Part shown: positions 36,399-44,126 of the stretch, in pieces
Position numbering within the stretch: the stretch's first letter is position 1
Layout: each line of letters begins with the position of its first letter
Assembly: GCA_030372985.1 (NCBI GenBank)
Contig: JAUCQB010000193.1
Coordinates: 1-64,000, forward strand
Direction: 5' to 3'
DNA length: 64,000 bases
DNA from: Phycisphaerae bacterium
GTDB lineage: Bacteria > Planctomycetota > Phycisphaerae > UBA1845 > PWPN01
The notes under the pieces: generated by a model
The model's database searches: none
The model's input: only the letters and a program-made list of their open reading frames with translations
What the model was told of the DNA's origin: nothing
Program-made: the position numbers and the translations under genes

Positions 36399-39300
36399 CG
36401 GTGCTGCATTGTAGATTTGGCAGTCCGTGTCTGCAACAGACGCCTCAATACCGCCAGAAGCGTCGCGGTCTCGAAATAGGCGGGCGTCAGCCGCAGATGA
36501 ATGGTGTGGGCGTCCGCCATCCGGGCGGAACCGGGGCTGTCCACGAAGATCGGCTCGACTAGGGCCAGTTCTTCGACGGTGAAGATCAGGTCGGGCGGCT
36601 GCTGGTTGATGGCCTTGATCCTGTAAGGCTGGGCCAAGATGCGGATTTCAGCCAGGGCCAGCAAATCCGCCACCGCTTGCGGATAGGAGCCGAAGGCATC
36701 CTTGATATCCCTGTCGAGCTGCTCCAACTCCGCCATTGACCTGCACCGCACGACGCGGCGGTAGATCTCCATCCGTTGCCGCTCGGACTCGATATAGCTG
36801 CGGGGGATGAAGGCCGGGACGTCCAGCTCCAGATGTACGGGCCGGAAGGTATCGGCCGGTTCGTTCTTGAGGCGCCGAACCGCCGTGTCGAGCAACTGGC
36901 AATAGAGCTCGTAACCGACGGCCGCGATATGGCCGCTCTGTTCGGGGCCCAGGATGTTCCCCGCGCCGCGGATTTCCAGATCGCGCATGGCGATTCGGAA
37001 TCCGGCTCCGAGATCGGAGTATTCTTCAATGGCCTTCAGCCGCCGGGCCGCGTTTGGCGTAATGGCCCTGTCGGGCGAGAGCAGCAGATAGCAGTACGCC
37101 CGGTGCTTGTATCGCCCGACCCGTCCGCGAAGCTGGTGAAGCTCTGACAGCCCGAATCGGTCGGCCCGATCGATCAGGATGGTGTTGCAGTTGGGAATGT
37201 CCAGTCCGGACTCGATGATCGTGGTGCAGACCAGCACGTCGGCCTCGTGGCGGACGAACTGGAGCATGACCCGTTCGAGTTCGTGTTCGCGCATCTGTCC
37301 GTGGCCGACGATGACGCGGGCCTCGGGAACGATCCGCCCGACCGTGTCGGCAAACGACCGGATGTCGTGCACGAAGTTGTGCACGAAGAATACCTGGCCG
37401 TCGCGGTTCAGCTCCCGCAGGATGGCATCGCGGATCAGTTGTTCGGACCAGTTGACGACCTGGGTCACGATGCTGCGGCGGTCCATGGGGGGCGTGGCCA
37501 GCGAGCTGATGTCGCGAATGCCCAACAGGGACATGTGCAGCGTCCGCGGGATGGGTGTGGCCGTCATGGTCAGCACATCCAAGGTTTCACGGAAACGCTT
37601 GAGCCTCTCCTTGTGCTCGACGCCGAAGCGTTGTTCCTCGTCGATGATCAGCAGACCGAGGTCCTTGAAGCCGACGTCCTTGCTCAGCAGTCGGTGAGTG
37701 CCGATGAGGATATCCACCTGGCCCTTGCGGGCCCGGTCGATGGTTTCATTCTGGGCCGTCTTGGTCTTGAAGCGGGAAAGCGACTCGACCATGAACGGGT
37801 AGTCGGCCAGGCGCTCGCGGAAGGTGCGTTCGTGCTGTTCGGCCAGCACGGTGGTCGGAACGAGGACGGCGACCTGTTTGCCGTACTCGACGGCCTTGAA
37901 CGCCGCCCGGACGGCCAGCTCGGTTTTGCCGTAGCCGACGTCGCCGCAAAGCAGCCGGTCCATCGGCTGAGGACGGCACATGTCCTTCTTGATATCGCCG
38001 AGGCTGGAGAGTTGGTCCTCGGTCTCGGTGTAAATGAAGCTGCCCTCGAACTCTCGCTGCCAGACCGTGTCGGATGGGTAGGCGATGCCCGGCTGACTGG
38101 CCCGTGCCGCCTGGATGCGCAGCAGGTCTGCTGCCAGGTCGCCGACGGATTCCTCGACCCGTTCCTTGGTCTTGGTCCAGCGCGTGCCGCCGAGCTTGCT
38201 GAGCGGCGGCGGGGTGGCTCCGATGCCGATGTACTTCTGCACCAGGTCGATCTGGTTCACCGGGACGTGCACGCGGGCGCTGTCGGCGAACTCGAGGGTC
38301 AGGTACTCCTCCTGTTTTTCCGAGTCTCCCTTGCGCATCGTCCTCATGCCCTGAAAGCGGGCGATGCCGTGCACGACGTGAACCACGTAGTCGCCGGCAT
38401 TCAGGTCGAGCCACGATTCCACCGGCCGGGCCGCATGCCACCGGCGGATACGGCGTCGCTGCGTGTAGCGGTGAAAGACCTCATGATGTCCGACGATGGC
38501 CAGCCGGCCGCCGAGCCAGTCAAATCCGCGGTGCATGAGCCCGACGGGCATTGACAGCCGCGGGGGCAAACCGCCGATCGTGTTTCGCCACAACTCGGTG
38601 AACCGCTCCCGTTCCGGCTCGTTGTCGCAGTAGAGCAGGACGTCGCGTTCCGCCGCGAGCCTCGCCAGTTCGCCCAGGGCCTCCGTCGCCTTGGTCTCGA
38701 AGCGGGCCAGGCTCTGGACGTGGAAATTGAAACGGTTATCGACGTCGCCTCCCGCCAGGCGGTAGAGATGCAGTTGGGCGAACCCCCCGGCCCGCTGGAA
38801 CACGCGGTGAACCGGCGTCATACCCGGCGGGCCATTGAGGCGGCTCCAGAACGTCTTGCCAATCTCCTGAATCTCCACCGGCTCGTCGAATGCAACAATC
38901 GCATCCGCCGGCAGATACGACAGGAAGCTGGTGATGCTGTCTTCTGAGAAAAAGGTGTCAGGATGATTTTTTCCGGCCTCCCGGCCCGGTCGCGGCCTTT
39001 GGACTGTGCGAGAAGAATCGTCTTGAGACCCTTTTGCTGTTGTGCGAGAAAAATCATCCTGACACCTTTTTGTTGAGACGGCGGCGATCTGGATGGCGTC
39101 GAATTCGGTGTCGGATCGCTGGGTGCTGACGTCAAATCGGCGGATGGACTCGACCTGGTTGCCGAAGAAATCGATGCGATAGGGATCGGTCTCGGCGGGG
39201 GGGAATATGTCCAGGATATCGCCGCGGAGCGCGAAATCGCCCGGAGACTCAACCTGGTCCAGCCGTGCATAGCCGTGTTCGATGAGCCAGTGAGCGATTT

Positions 39301-39820
39301 GCTGTGGCTCGTGTTCCTGGCCCACCGACAGGGCGAGCAACTGGGCGGTCAGGGCCTGCGGCGAGGGTACGCACTGCATCAGTGCCTGGATGGGTGCGAC
39401 GATGAACGGCGGGGGTTTCTGATTGCCTTGGGTGGCAGCCTGCAACCTGGCGCACAGTCGAATGCGCTCGGCATGGATCTCGTCGCTGGCGGCCCCCTGG
39501 CCCGGGGCGGCTTCGAAGGCGCTGAGCAGCTCGGGCGTCCGATGACAGAACAACTCGAGGTCGTCGCGGATTTCGTCGGCCGGGTCCAGATGGGCGGTGA
39601 CGTACAGAAGGGGGCGGTTCAGTTCGATGGCCAGCGCGCCGGCCAGAATGGGCGCGAAGCATCCCCACAGCCCGTCCGCCGATACCACCCCCCCCATCGC
39701 GCCGCCGGGCGACCGGTTTCTGTCGCCTTCCCCGACAGCCAAGGAGCTCAGTTCGCGGATCCGGGCCACTAAGGCACGGAAGGTGCCGTCGCCGGAAATC
39801 CGATCGACGACATTGACCAC
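36395..39820 (-). CDS. mfd: Transcription-repair coupling factor
   Basis: 1141 residues. An N-terminal UvrB-homology region (about 20-340) is followed by the CarD-like RNA polymerase interaction domain (GDYVVHVVHGIARFQGM at about 469), RecG-like translocase motifs (CGDVGYGKTELAVRAAFKA at about 622, DEEQRFGVEHKE, TMTATPIPRTLHMS) and a C-terminal TRCF domain. Mfd removes stalled RNA polymerase and recruits UvrA. Residues about 251-291 are encoded by a 123-bp element bounded by the RAYT-family terminal repeats, with the frame kept open. The start is uncertain: GTG at 39820 has no ribosome site, whereas AAGGAG precedes an out-of-frame ATG at 39840 that opens a 23-residue frame overlapping the mfd start. 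Confidence 0.95.
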   Translation of the reverse strand: MVNVVDRISGDGTFRALVARIRELSSLAVGEGDRNRSPGGAMGGVVSADGLWGCFAPILAGALAIELNRPLLYVTAHLDPADEIRDDLELFCHRTPELLSAFEAAPGQGAASDEIHAERIRLCARLQAATQGNQKPPPFIVAPIQALMQCVPSPQALTAQLLALSVGQEHEPQQIAHWLIEHGYARLDQVESPGDFALRGDILDIFPPAETDPYRIDFFGNQVESIRRFDVSTQRSDTEFDAIQIAAVSTKRCQDDFSRTTAKGSQDDSSRTVQRPRPGREAGKNHPDTFFSEDSITSFLSYLPADAIVAFDEPVEIQEIGKTFWSRLNGPPGMTPVHRVFQRAGGFAQLHLYRLAGGDVDNRFNFHVQSLARFETKATEALGELARLAAERDVLLYCDNEPERERFTELWRNTIGGLPPRLSMPVGLMHRGFDWLGGRLAIVGHHEVFHRYTQRRRIRRWHAARPVESWLDLNAGDYVVHVVHGIARFQGMRTMRKGDSEKQEEYLTLEFADSARVHVPVNQIDLVQKYIGIGATPPPLSKLGGTRWTKTKERVEESVGDLAADLLRIQAARASQPGIAYPSDTVWQREFEGSFIYTETEDQLSSLGDIKKDMCRPQPMDRLLCGDVGYGKTELAVRAAFKAVEYGKQVAVLVPTTVLAEQHERTFRERLADYPFMVESLSRFKTKTAQNETIDRARKGQVDILIGTHRLLSKDVGFKDLGLLIIDEEQRFGVEHKERLKRFRETLDVLTMTATPIPRTLHMSLLGIRDISSLATPPMDRRSIVTQVVNWSEQLIRDAILRELNRDGQVFFVHNFVHDIRSFADTVGRIVPEARVIVGHGQMREHELERVMLQFVRHEADVLVCTTIIESGLDIPNCNTILIDRADRFGLSELHQLRGRVGRYKHRAYCYLLLSPDRAITPNAARRLKAIEEYSDLGAGFRIAMRDLEIRGAGNILGPEQSGHIAAVGYELYCQLLDTAVRRLKNEPADTFRPVHLELDVPAFIPRSYIESERQRMEIYRRVVRCRSMAELEQLDRDIKDAFGSYPQAVADLLALAEIRILAQPYRIKAINQQPPDLIFTVEELALVEPIFVDSPGSARMADAHTIHLRLTPAYFETATLLAVLRRLLQTRTAKSTMQHR
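38949..39071. mobile_element. 123-bp RAYT-family miniature element inserted in mfd
   Basis: It is bounded by inverted repeats containing GGTGTCAGGATGATTTTT (38954-38971) and its complement (39050-39067), the termini that flank the RAYT transposase at 51.2 kb. A third, degenerate copy of the end lies inside (39011-39036). The length is 41 codons, and no stop is created in the mfd frame. Confidence 0.85.
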
Positions 39821-40144
39821 AGTGCTATTCTATCGGTCATCTTTCTCCTTGGCTACATCGACTCGCTTGCCGGCTTTACCCTGAAGTTGCATAAAACCCG
39901 ACCATGGACAATCGGATGGAGCCGTGAAGACACCCTTATTCTCACGCTTCTTGGCTTGCACCGGAACACCACTGCCGGTGCATTGTGCCGTTCGCGACAG
40001 AACAAGCCCCGTTCTCCATTCTGCATTCGCCATTCTACATTCTCCAGCGTTGCCGTATGCGACGCTGGGGTCTCGTGTTTGTCCTTTGGGCGAGTTGCGG
40101 TTAACTTCCCTGCCAATCGACGACGGTCTGTTCAAAGGTTATCT
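39821..40144. other. Divergent intergenic region between mfd and the OPT transporter
   Basis: About 320 bases holding the upstream signals of both genes and the heptad array at 40012-40046. In-frame codons upstream of 40145 run through that array and are not considered coding. Confidence 0.5.
40012..40046. repeat. 7-bp-period array TTCTCCA x5
   Basis: Five units: TTCTCCA, TTCTGCA, TTCGCCA, TTCTACA, TTCTCCA. In reverse complement this is TGGAGAA-type and matches the array at 58565-58599. Confidence 0.75.
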
Positions 40145-42223
40145 ATGCCCAACGACTACAACAATCGTCACGAAGGCCCTTCCGACGAAGGCATCAATGT
40201 GCCGGAGACCACGACCGAATCCGGGGGTACGGGCGTAGCCTGCGCCCCGGCCGAGGTTGCTCGCGAGGTCCCGCCGCTCCGCGAAGGTGCGACGCCCGAG
40301 GAGAAGGAGCTGCACTGGTATCAACACGTCTACCAGGGCGAACACGTCAAGCAACTGACGCTCCGCGCCGTCCTGATGGGCGGAATCCTGGGCATGTTCA
40401 TGTGTATCTCGAACCTGTACACCACCCTGAAGCTCGGTTGGTCCTTCGGTGTGGCGATTACTTCCTGCGTCCTGTCGTACGTGATCTGGAACGCGCTGAG
40501 GGCGATTTCGGGTCGCCGTCTTACGCCGATGACCATTCTTGAGAACAACTGCATGCAGTCAACCGCATCGGCCGCCGGCATGTCCACCGGCGGGACCCTG
40601 GCCACGGCGGTCGGCTCTCTGTTGCTGATGAGCGGCGCCCATCTGCCCTGGACCACTCTGGTGGCGTTCACGTTTCTGACCGCAGCTCTGGGTGTGTTCA
40701 TGGCCATTCCGCTCAAGCGGCAGATGATCAACATCGAGCAGCTTCCGTTCCCCAGCGGCATGGCCGCCGCCGAGACGCTGCGCAGTCTGCACAGTCGCGG
40801 GGCCGAGGCGGTCAGGAAGGCCTATTCGCTGATCCTTGCCCTGGGCTGCGGCGCGATCACGGGTTTCTTCCGTGGTCCCGAGGGGGTCATCGCCGCGCTG
40901 GACAAGATCTATCGGTACGTGCACATCCCGGAACTGCTTGCTTTCGGTGGATTCATCAATCCGATGAACTGGCTCAGGCAGGGTGCGGCGAAGGCCAGCC
41001 TGGCGGGTCTGGGCTTCGAGCCGGGAACGCTGATGATCGCCGCCGGCGCATTCGTCGGAACGCGCGTATCGTTCTCGATGCTCGCCGGTTCGGTCCTGCT
41101 CTACTACGTCGCCATGCCGCTGCTCGTCAGCTACGGGGCTCACGTGGCCGTCGCAGGCTCTTCGAGCTACGCGCCGGCCGACAGCCTGTCGCCGGGAGCG
41201 ATCCTTCTCCCGACGAGGTGGGCCCTGTGGGGCGGGACGTCGATCATGGTTTTCTCAAGCCTGGTGTCCGTAGGTCTCCAATGGCGCACGCTCGCGCGGT
41301 CGTTTCGGGTGTTTCGGCGCACAACCCACTCCAATCCTCAGCAAACGGCCTCAGATTCACACGGCTCATCCGTCGATTACCAGAAGGCGATCGATGCGAT
41401 CGAGGTTCCCAGCTCATGGCTGGTTGGCGGACTGATTCCCATCGGCGTCGCCATTGTCCTTCTCAACTATTTCGCGTTTCACATGTCGATTCTGCTCGGC
41501 GCGATTGCGGTGGCCATGTCCTTCGTTCTGTCTCTGGTTGCCTGCCGGGCCACCGGTGAGACTGACACCACCCCGACCGGGGCCATGGGAAAGGTGACTC
41601 AACTCGTTTACGCGATCCTGGCCAAGGGCGACTACATCGTCAATCTGATGTCGGCCGGTACCACCGCCGCCGCCGCCGGCAGTGCGGCCGATCTGCTCAC
41701 CGACCTGAAGTCGGGCTACCTGCTGGGCGCCAATCCGCGAAAGCAATTCCTGGCTCAGTTCTCCGGCATCTTCTTCGGTGTCGCCGCCATCATCCCGGCC
41801 TGGTATCTCATGGTACCCACCGCGGAGAGGCTGCATTCATTCAATCCGCCTGCGGTGTACATGTGGAAGGCCATGGCCGACGCGCTCACCCAGGGCCTGC
41901 ATACCATCCCGATCACCGCCCAATGGGCGATTCTCATCGGTGCGGCACTCGGCATCATCCTGCCCGTGCTTTCGGCGAGGCTGCCCAAAGCAGCCCCGTA
42001 TCTGCCCTCTGCGATGGGGTTGGGTCTGGCCTGGGTGGTGCCTTTCCAGAACAGCCTTTCGTTCGCGATCGGGGCAGTGATCGCATGGGTTTGGGCAAGG
42101 ATGCACAAGAAAAGCGCGGGGACCTACACGTTCCCCATCGCCGCCGGGCTGATCGCCGGCGAATCCATCGTGCTGGCGTTGATCGCGATCGCGGCAACGG
42201 CAACCCAACTGCTTCATCGTTAG
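40145..42223 (+). CDS. OPT family oligopeptide/metal-chelate transporter
   Basis: 692 residues from the ATG at 40145, with AAAGG about 7 bases upstream. A hydrophilic N-terminus of about 65 residues is followed by about 14-16 hydrophobic helices. Family hallmarks are LTLRAVLMGGILGMFMCISNLYTTLKLGWSFG (first helices), NNCMQSTASAAGMSTGG and QLPFPSGMAAAETL. OPT proteins are proton-coupled inner-membrane importers of peptides or metal chelates; the bacterial branch is little studied. No peptidase or metal gene is linked to it. It stands alone on the plus strand, divergent from mfd. Confidence 0.9.
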   Translation: MPNDYNNRHEGPSDEGINVPETTTESGGTGVACAPAEVAREVPPLREGATPEEKELHWYQHVYQGEHVKQLTLRAVLMGGILGMFMCISNLYTTLKLGWSFGVAITSCVLSYVIWNALRAISGRRLTPMTILENNCMQSTASAAGMSTGGTLATAVGSLLLMSGAHLPWTTLVAFTFLTAALGVFMAIPLKRQMINIEQLPFPSGMAAAETLRSLHSRGAEAVRKAYSLILALGCGAITGFFRGPEGVIAALDKIYRYVHIPELLAFGGFINPMNWLRQGAAKASLAGLGFEPGTLMIAAGAFVGTRVSFSMLAGSVLLYYVAMPLLVSYGAHVAVAGSSSYAPADSLSPGAILLPTRWALWGGTSIMVFSSLVSVGLQWRTLARSFRVFRRTTHSNPQQTASDSHGSSVDYQKAIDAIEVPSSWLVGGLIPIGVAIVLLNYFAFHMSILLGAIAVAMSFVLSLVACRATGETDTTPTGAMGKVTQLVYAILAKGDYIVNLMSAGTTAAAAGSAADLLTDLKSGYLLGANPRKQFLAQFSGIFFGVAAIIPAWYLMVPTAERLHSFNPPAVYMWKAMADALTQGLHTIPITAQWAILIGAALGIILPVLSARLPKAAPYLPSAMGLGLAWVVPFQNSLSFAIGAVIAWVWARMHKKSAGTYTFPIAAGLIAGESIVLALIAIAATATQLLHR

Positions 42224-42427
42224 CAGTCCGCGTCCAGTCCTTCGTCGGACGTCACTGGCCGCTTGCCCGCCAGTGCGTAACGGGTCTGCTCAACGCGGAA
42301 GGTGACCAGGTCGTGGCTACGTTTTTCGGCTGCCTTCCTCTCGCCTGATGATGTGCAGGAGGTTACACTGGCGCCCGACTGAACGTGGAACGAGTGTTGA
42401 CGTCCACAGCGAAGAAAGGAGACAGAC

Positions 42428-43219
42428 ATGCAAATCAAGAGTCGACAGAACTGGCTGGTCGTTGCGACCCTGTTGGGTCTGGTGGCAGCCGGCGGGTGCG
42501 GAATCCATCCGGCCATCAAGCGGGCCGGCCGCACGGATGAACAGAAACAGCAATTGATCAAGCCGGGGAACTTCGGCAACAACGCCGCCGCGGATCGGCT
42601 TCGCGGACGTTTTGATTTCTGGAACGAGGAAGTCATCCGCCAGGATGTGGCCGTCGGTACGGTGTTCATGGGCGATTCGATCACCGAACTGTGGGAACTG
42701 GCCGCCTATTTCGCTCCAAGTGACGGGGTCATTCTCAACCGGGGCATTGGCGGGGACATCACCCCGCACATGGCCAAGCGGTTCGATGCCGACGTGATCC
42801 AGCTCAAACCGCGAAATGTCGTGATTCTGGCCGGTACAAATGACGTCGCCCGAGCGCTCAGCGCCAACAAGCCCGAGCAGGAAACCATCAGCGGGGTCAT
42901 GGCGAACATGGAGGCGATGGTGGACGCCGCCCAAAAGGCGAGCATCAAGGTGTTCGTCTGCTCAATCCTCCCGACCAACCCGGACACCGGCAACCACGCG
43001 GGCAAAGCCCCGATCCTGCCGAAGATCAACGAGAAGCTGAAAGCCATGTGTGCGGCCAAAGGATGCATCTACGTCAACTACGCCTGTCCGATGAAAGACT
43101 CGGCCGGCGAGCTGCGCAAGGATCTGGCCCGCGACGGCCTGCATCCGCACGACGCCGGCTACGAGATCATGGCCCGTGTCCTCAACGAGGCCGCCCGGGC
43201 CAACGGCCTGCGGCTGTAG
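42428..43219 (+). CDS. SGNH/GDSL-type hydrolase lipoprotein
   Basis: 263 residues with GAAAGGAGA upstream. The lipobox GLVAAGGC (Cys24) predicts a lipoprotein. Block I is MGDSITELW (catalytic Ser), block II NRGIGGD (Gly of the oxyanion hole), block III GTNDVAR (Asn), and block V DGLHPHDAGY (Asp and His). The family covers esterases, acyl- and acetylhydrolases acting on lipids or on acetylated sugars. The enzyme probably works in the periplasm on an esterified envelope component or a polysaccharide. Length and motif order are normal. It is monocistronic, between the OPT gene and the tRNA region. Confidence 0.92.
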   Translation: MQIKSRQNWLVVATLLGLVAAGGCGIHPAIKRAGRTDEQKQQLIKPGNFGNNAAADRLRGRFDFWNEEVIRQDVAVGTVFMGDSITELWELAAYFAPSDGVILNRGIGGDITPHMAKRFDADVIQLKPRNVVILAGTNDVARALSANKPEQETISGVMANMEAMVDAAQKASIKVFVCSILPTNPDTGNHAGKAPILPKINEKLKAMCAAKGCIYVNYACPMKDSAGELRKDLARDGLHPHDAGYEIMARVLNEAARANGLRL

Positions 43220-43316
43220 GGCCGACGCCCTCGTCGCCCCCCTGGAACAGGTGTGAGAAAGGTAGGGCATGGTCGGAGCTGCCGGAGGTGGCGGAAACCT
43301 TCCGATTCGAGCCCAT

Positions 43317-43345
43317 TTGACTTCCGCCTGTTTATGGAGTATGGT
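43317..43345 (+). promoter_or_regulatory. Candidate strong promoter of a small RNA / tRNA transcript
   Basis: TTGACT (43317-43322), a 17-bp spacer and TATGGT (43340-43345). A start near 43352 gives an RNA of about 150 bases to the terminator at 43465-43506. Confidence 0.55.
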
Positions 43346-43351
43346 TACGTA

Positions 43352-43506
43352 ATATGAATACGAACCGCTCATCGAGTCATAGTCGCCATGAACAGGAGCA
43401 ATCCTGCAAGGATTGTTCGGAGGTGGCTATGCGCTAGTTGATCGGCTCATCACAGCGGATGCCACGGCCGGACGATCCCAGCGGGTCGCCCGGCCGTTTT
43501 CGTTTG
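43352..43506 (+). ncRNA. Candidate small structured RNA of unknown family
   Basis: It lies between a near-consensus promoter and a rho-independent terminator, and no credible reading frame is present. The centre folds as a 10-bp stem CATAGTCGCC / GGTGGCTATG (about 43379-43388 and 43424-43433) enclosing a hairpin CAATCCT-gca-AGGATTG. I do not recognise it as SRP RNA, 6S, tmRNA or a known riboswitch. It could be an independent small RNA or the leader of the tRNA cluster that starts 3 bases after the terminator. Confidence 0.45.
43465..43506 (+). terminator. Rho-independent terminator before the tRNA cluster
   Basis: Stem CGGCCGG ... CCGGCCG extended by six more pairs after one mismatch, a 4-base loop, then TTTTCGTTT. 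A strong intrinsic terminator on the plus strand. Confidence 0.8.
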
Positions 43507-43508
43507 AC

Positions 43509-43582
43509 GGCCCCGTAGATTAACTGGCGAGATCACCGGGGTTTCATCCCGGAGGTTACCGGTTCGAATCCGGTCGGGGTCA
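43509..43582 (+). tRNA. tRNA-Glu (UUC)
   Basis: 74 bases with a complete cloverleaf: acceptor GGCCCCG/CGGGGTC, U8, D arm GATT/GATC with GG in the loop, anticodon stem CCGGG/CCCGG around GTTTCAT (anticodon TTC, 43543-43545), 5-base variable loop, T arm ACCGG-TTCGAAT-CCGGT, discriminator A. CCA is not encoded. Confidence 0.95.
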
Positions 43583-43611
43583 GTGAGGAAGGTGCGCGCA
43601 TGGCGCCTGTT

Positions 43612-43683
43612 TCGGGTGTGCTCGCAGGTGCGAGGACGCCGGGTCCTGCCCGGCGCGGGCGGGTTCGATTCCCGCTGCCCGAG
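43612..43683 (+). tRNA. tRNA-like gene, CCU anticodon (tRNA-Arg-like) with an unusual D arm
   Basis: Acceptor TCGGGTG/TGCCCGA (two wobble pairs) and a perfect T arm GCGGG-TTCGATT-CCCGC. The anticodon stem GCCGG/CCGGC has loop GTCCTGC, giving CCT (Arg, AGG codon). The D arm is a 5-bp stem CTCGC/GCGAG with a 4-base AGGT loop, and three bases rather than one separate it from the anticodon stem. Such a compressed D arm is not canonical for arginine tRNA. It may be a divergent functional tRNA or a decaying one. Confidence 0.5.
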
Positions 43684-43684
43684 T

Positions 43685-43760
43685 GTGGCCGTGGCTCAAG
43701 TGGCCAGAGCACCGCGCTGTGAATGCGGGGGTGCGGGTTCGAATCCCGCCGGTCACCCCA
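43685..43760 (+). tRNA. tRNA-His (GUG), apparently without an encoded G-1
   Basis: Acceptor GTGGCCG/CGGTCAC, U8, D stem GCTC/GAGC, anticodon stem CCGCG/TGCGG around CTGTGAA (GTG), 4-base variable loop, T arm GCGGG-TTCGAAT-CCCGC. C73 and CCA are encoded. The base before the acceptor is T (43684), where bacterial tRNA-His normally has G-1 opposite C73. Confidence 0.9.
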
Positions 43761-43761
43761 T

Positions 43762-43848
43762 GGAAGGCAAAGCCGTCAGCGGGATGGCCCCCGTCTCGAA
43801 AACGGGTGGTGCGGTAACACGCATGGGGATCGTGCCCTCTGCCTTCCG
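43762..43848 (+). tRNA. tRNA-Ser (CGA) with 8-bp acceptor and 4-bp T stem
   Basis: The acceptor pairs 8 bp, GGAAGGCA (43762-43769) with TGCCTTCC (43840-43847), leaving a 4-bp T stem GGGG/CCTC around ATCGTGC. The anticodon stem CCCGT/ACGGG carries CTCGAAA (CGA). The variable arm is long, TGCG-GTAACA-CGCA, as expected for serine. Discriminator G, no CCA. Position 8 is not U in a 7/5 reading, and the T-loop lacks the usual TTCRA. Confidence 0.8.
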
Positions 43849-43869
43849 ATACCGCGAGAACCGGCGCGA

Positions 43870-43953
43870 GGATGGTGATGCCGGCGTGGGCCGGTCGCTG
43901 GTTGCTAACCAGATGGCGCCTCCGGGCGTGGGGTTCGACTCCCTCGCCATCCG
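43870..43953 (+). tRNA. tRNA-Ser (GCU) with 8-bp acceptor and 4-bp T stem
   Basis: Acceptor GGATGGTG (43870-43877) pairs with CGCCATCC (43945-43952). The T stem is 4 bp, GGGG/CCCT, around a normal TTCGACT loop. Anticodon loop TTGCTAA (GCT) sits on CTGG/CCAG. The variable arm GCGCC-TCCG-GGCGT is 5 bp. Discriminator G, no CCA. Confidence 0.85.
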
Positions 43954-43958
43954 TTCAG

Positions 43959-43990
43959 GATGCCGTGACAGAATTGACGGCATCTTTCGT
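43959..43990 (+). terminator. Terminator after the tRNA cluster
   Basis: An 8-bp perfect stem GATGCCGT / ACGGCATC with a 10-base loop, followed by TTTCGT, 5 bases after the last tRNA. Confidence 0.65.
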
Positions 43991-43999
43991 GGTTCGCTG

Positions 44000-44087
44000 G
44001 GTTAGCGGCAGGCGCAAGCCGGGAACAGGCCGCTTCAGCGGTCTTTCCCGAAGGGCCAATAGGCCAGCCGTTGTACGGCTGGTTCGC
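44000..44087. repeat. 88-bp dispersed palindromic repeat, copy 2 (inverted relative to 16979-17066)
   Basis: It contains GGCCGCTTCAGCGGTC and CCAGCCGTTGTACGGCTGG hairpins around CTTTCCCGAAGGGCCAATAG. Mismatches with copy 1 in the first hairpin's loop and stem are partly compensatory. Confidence 0.8.
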
Positions 44088-44126
44088 GTTCGAGCCCCCT
44101 TCCTCTCTCGTTTCTTCGTCACAGTG

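Noticed and set aside
43352..43506. SRP (4.5S) RNA, 6S RNA or a riboswitch
   Set aside because: The conserved SRP apical sequence, a 6S-type central bubble and the riboswitch signatures I know are absent, so I left the family open.
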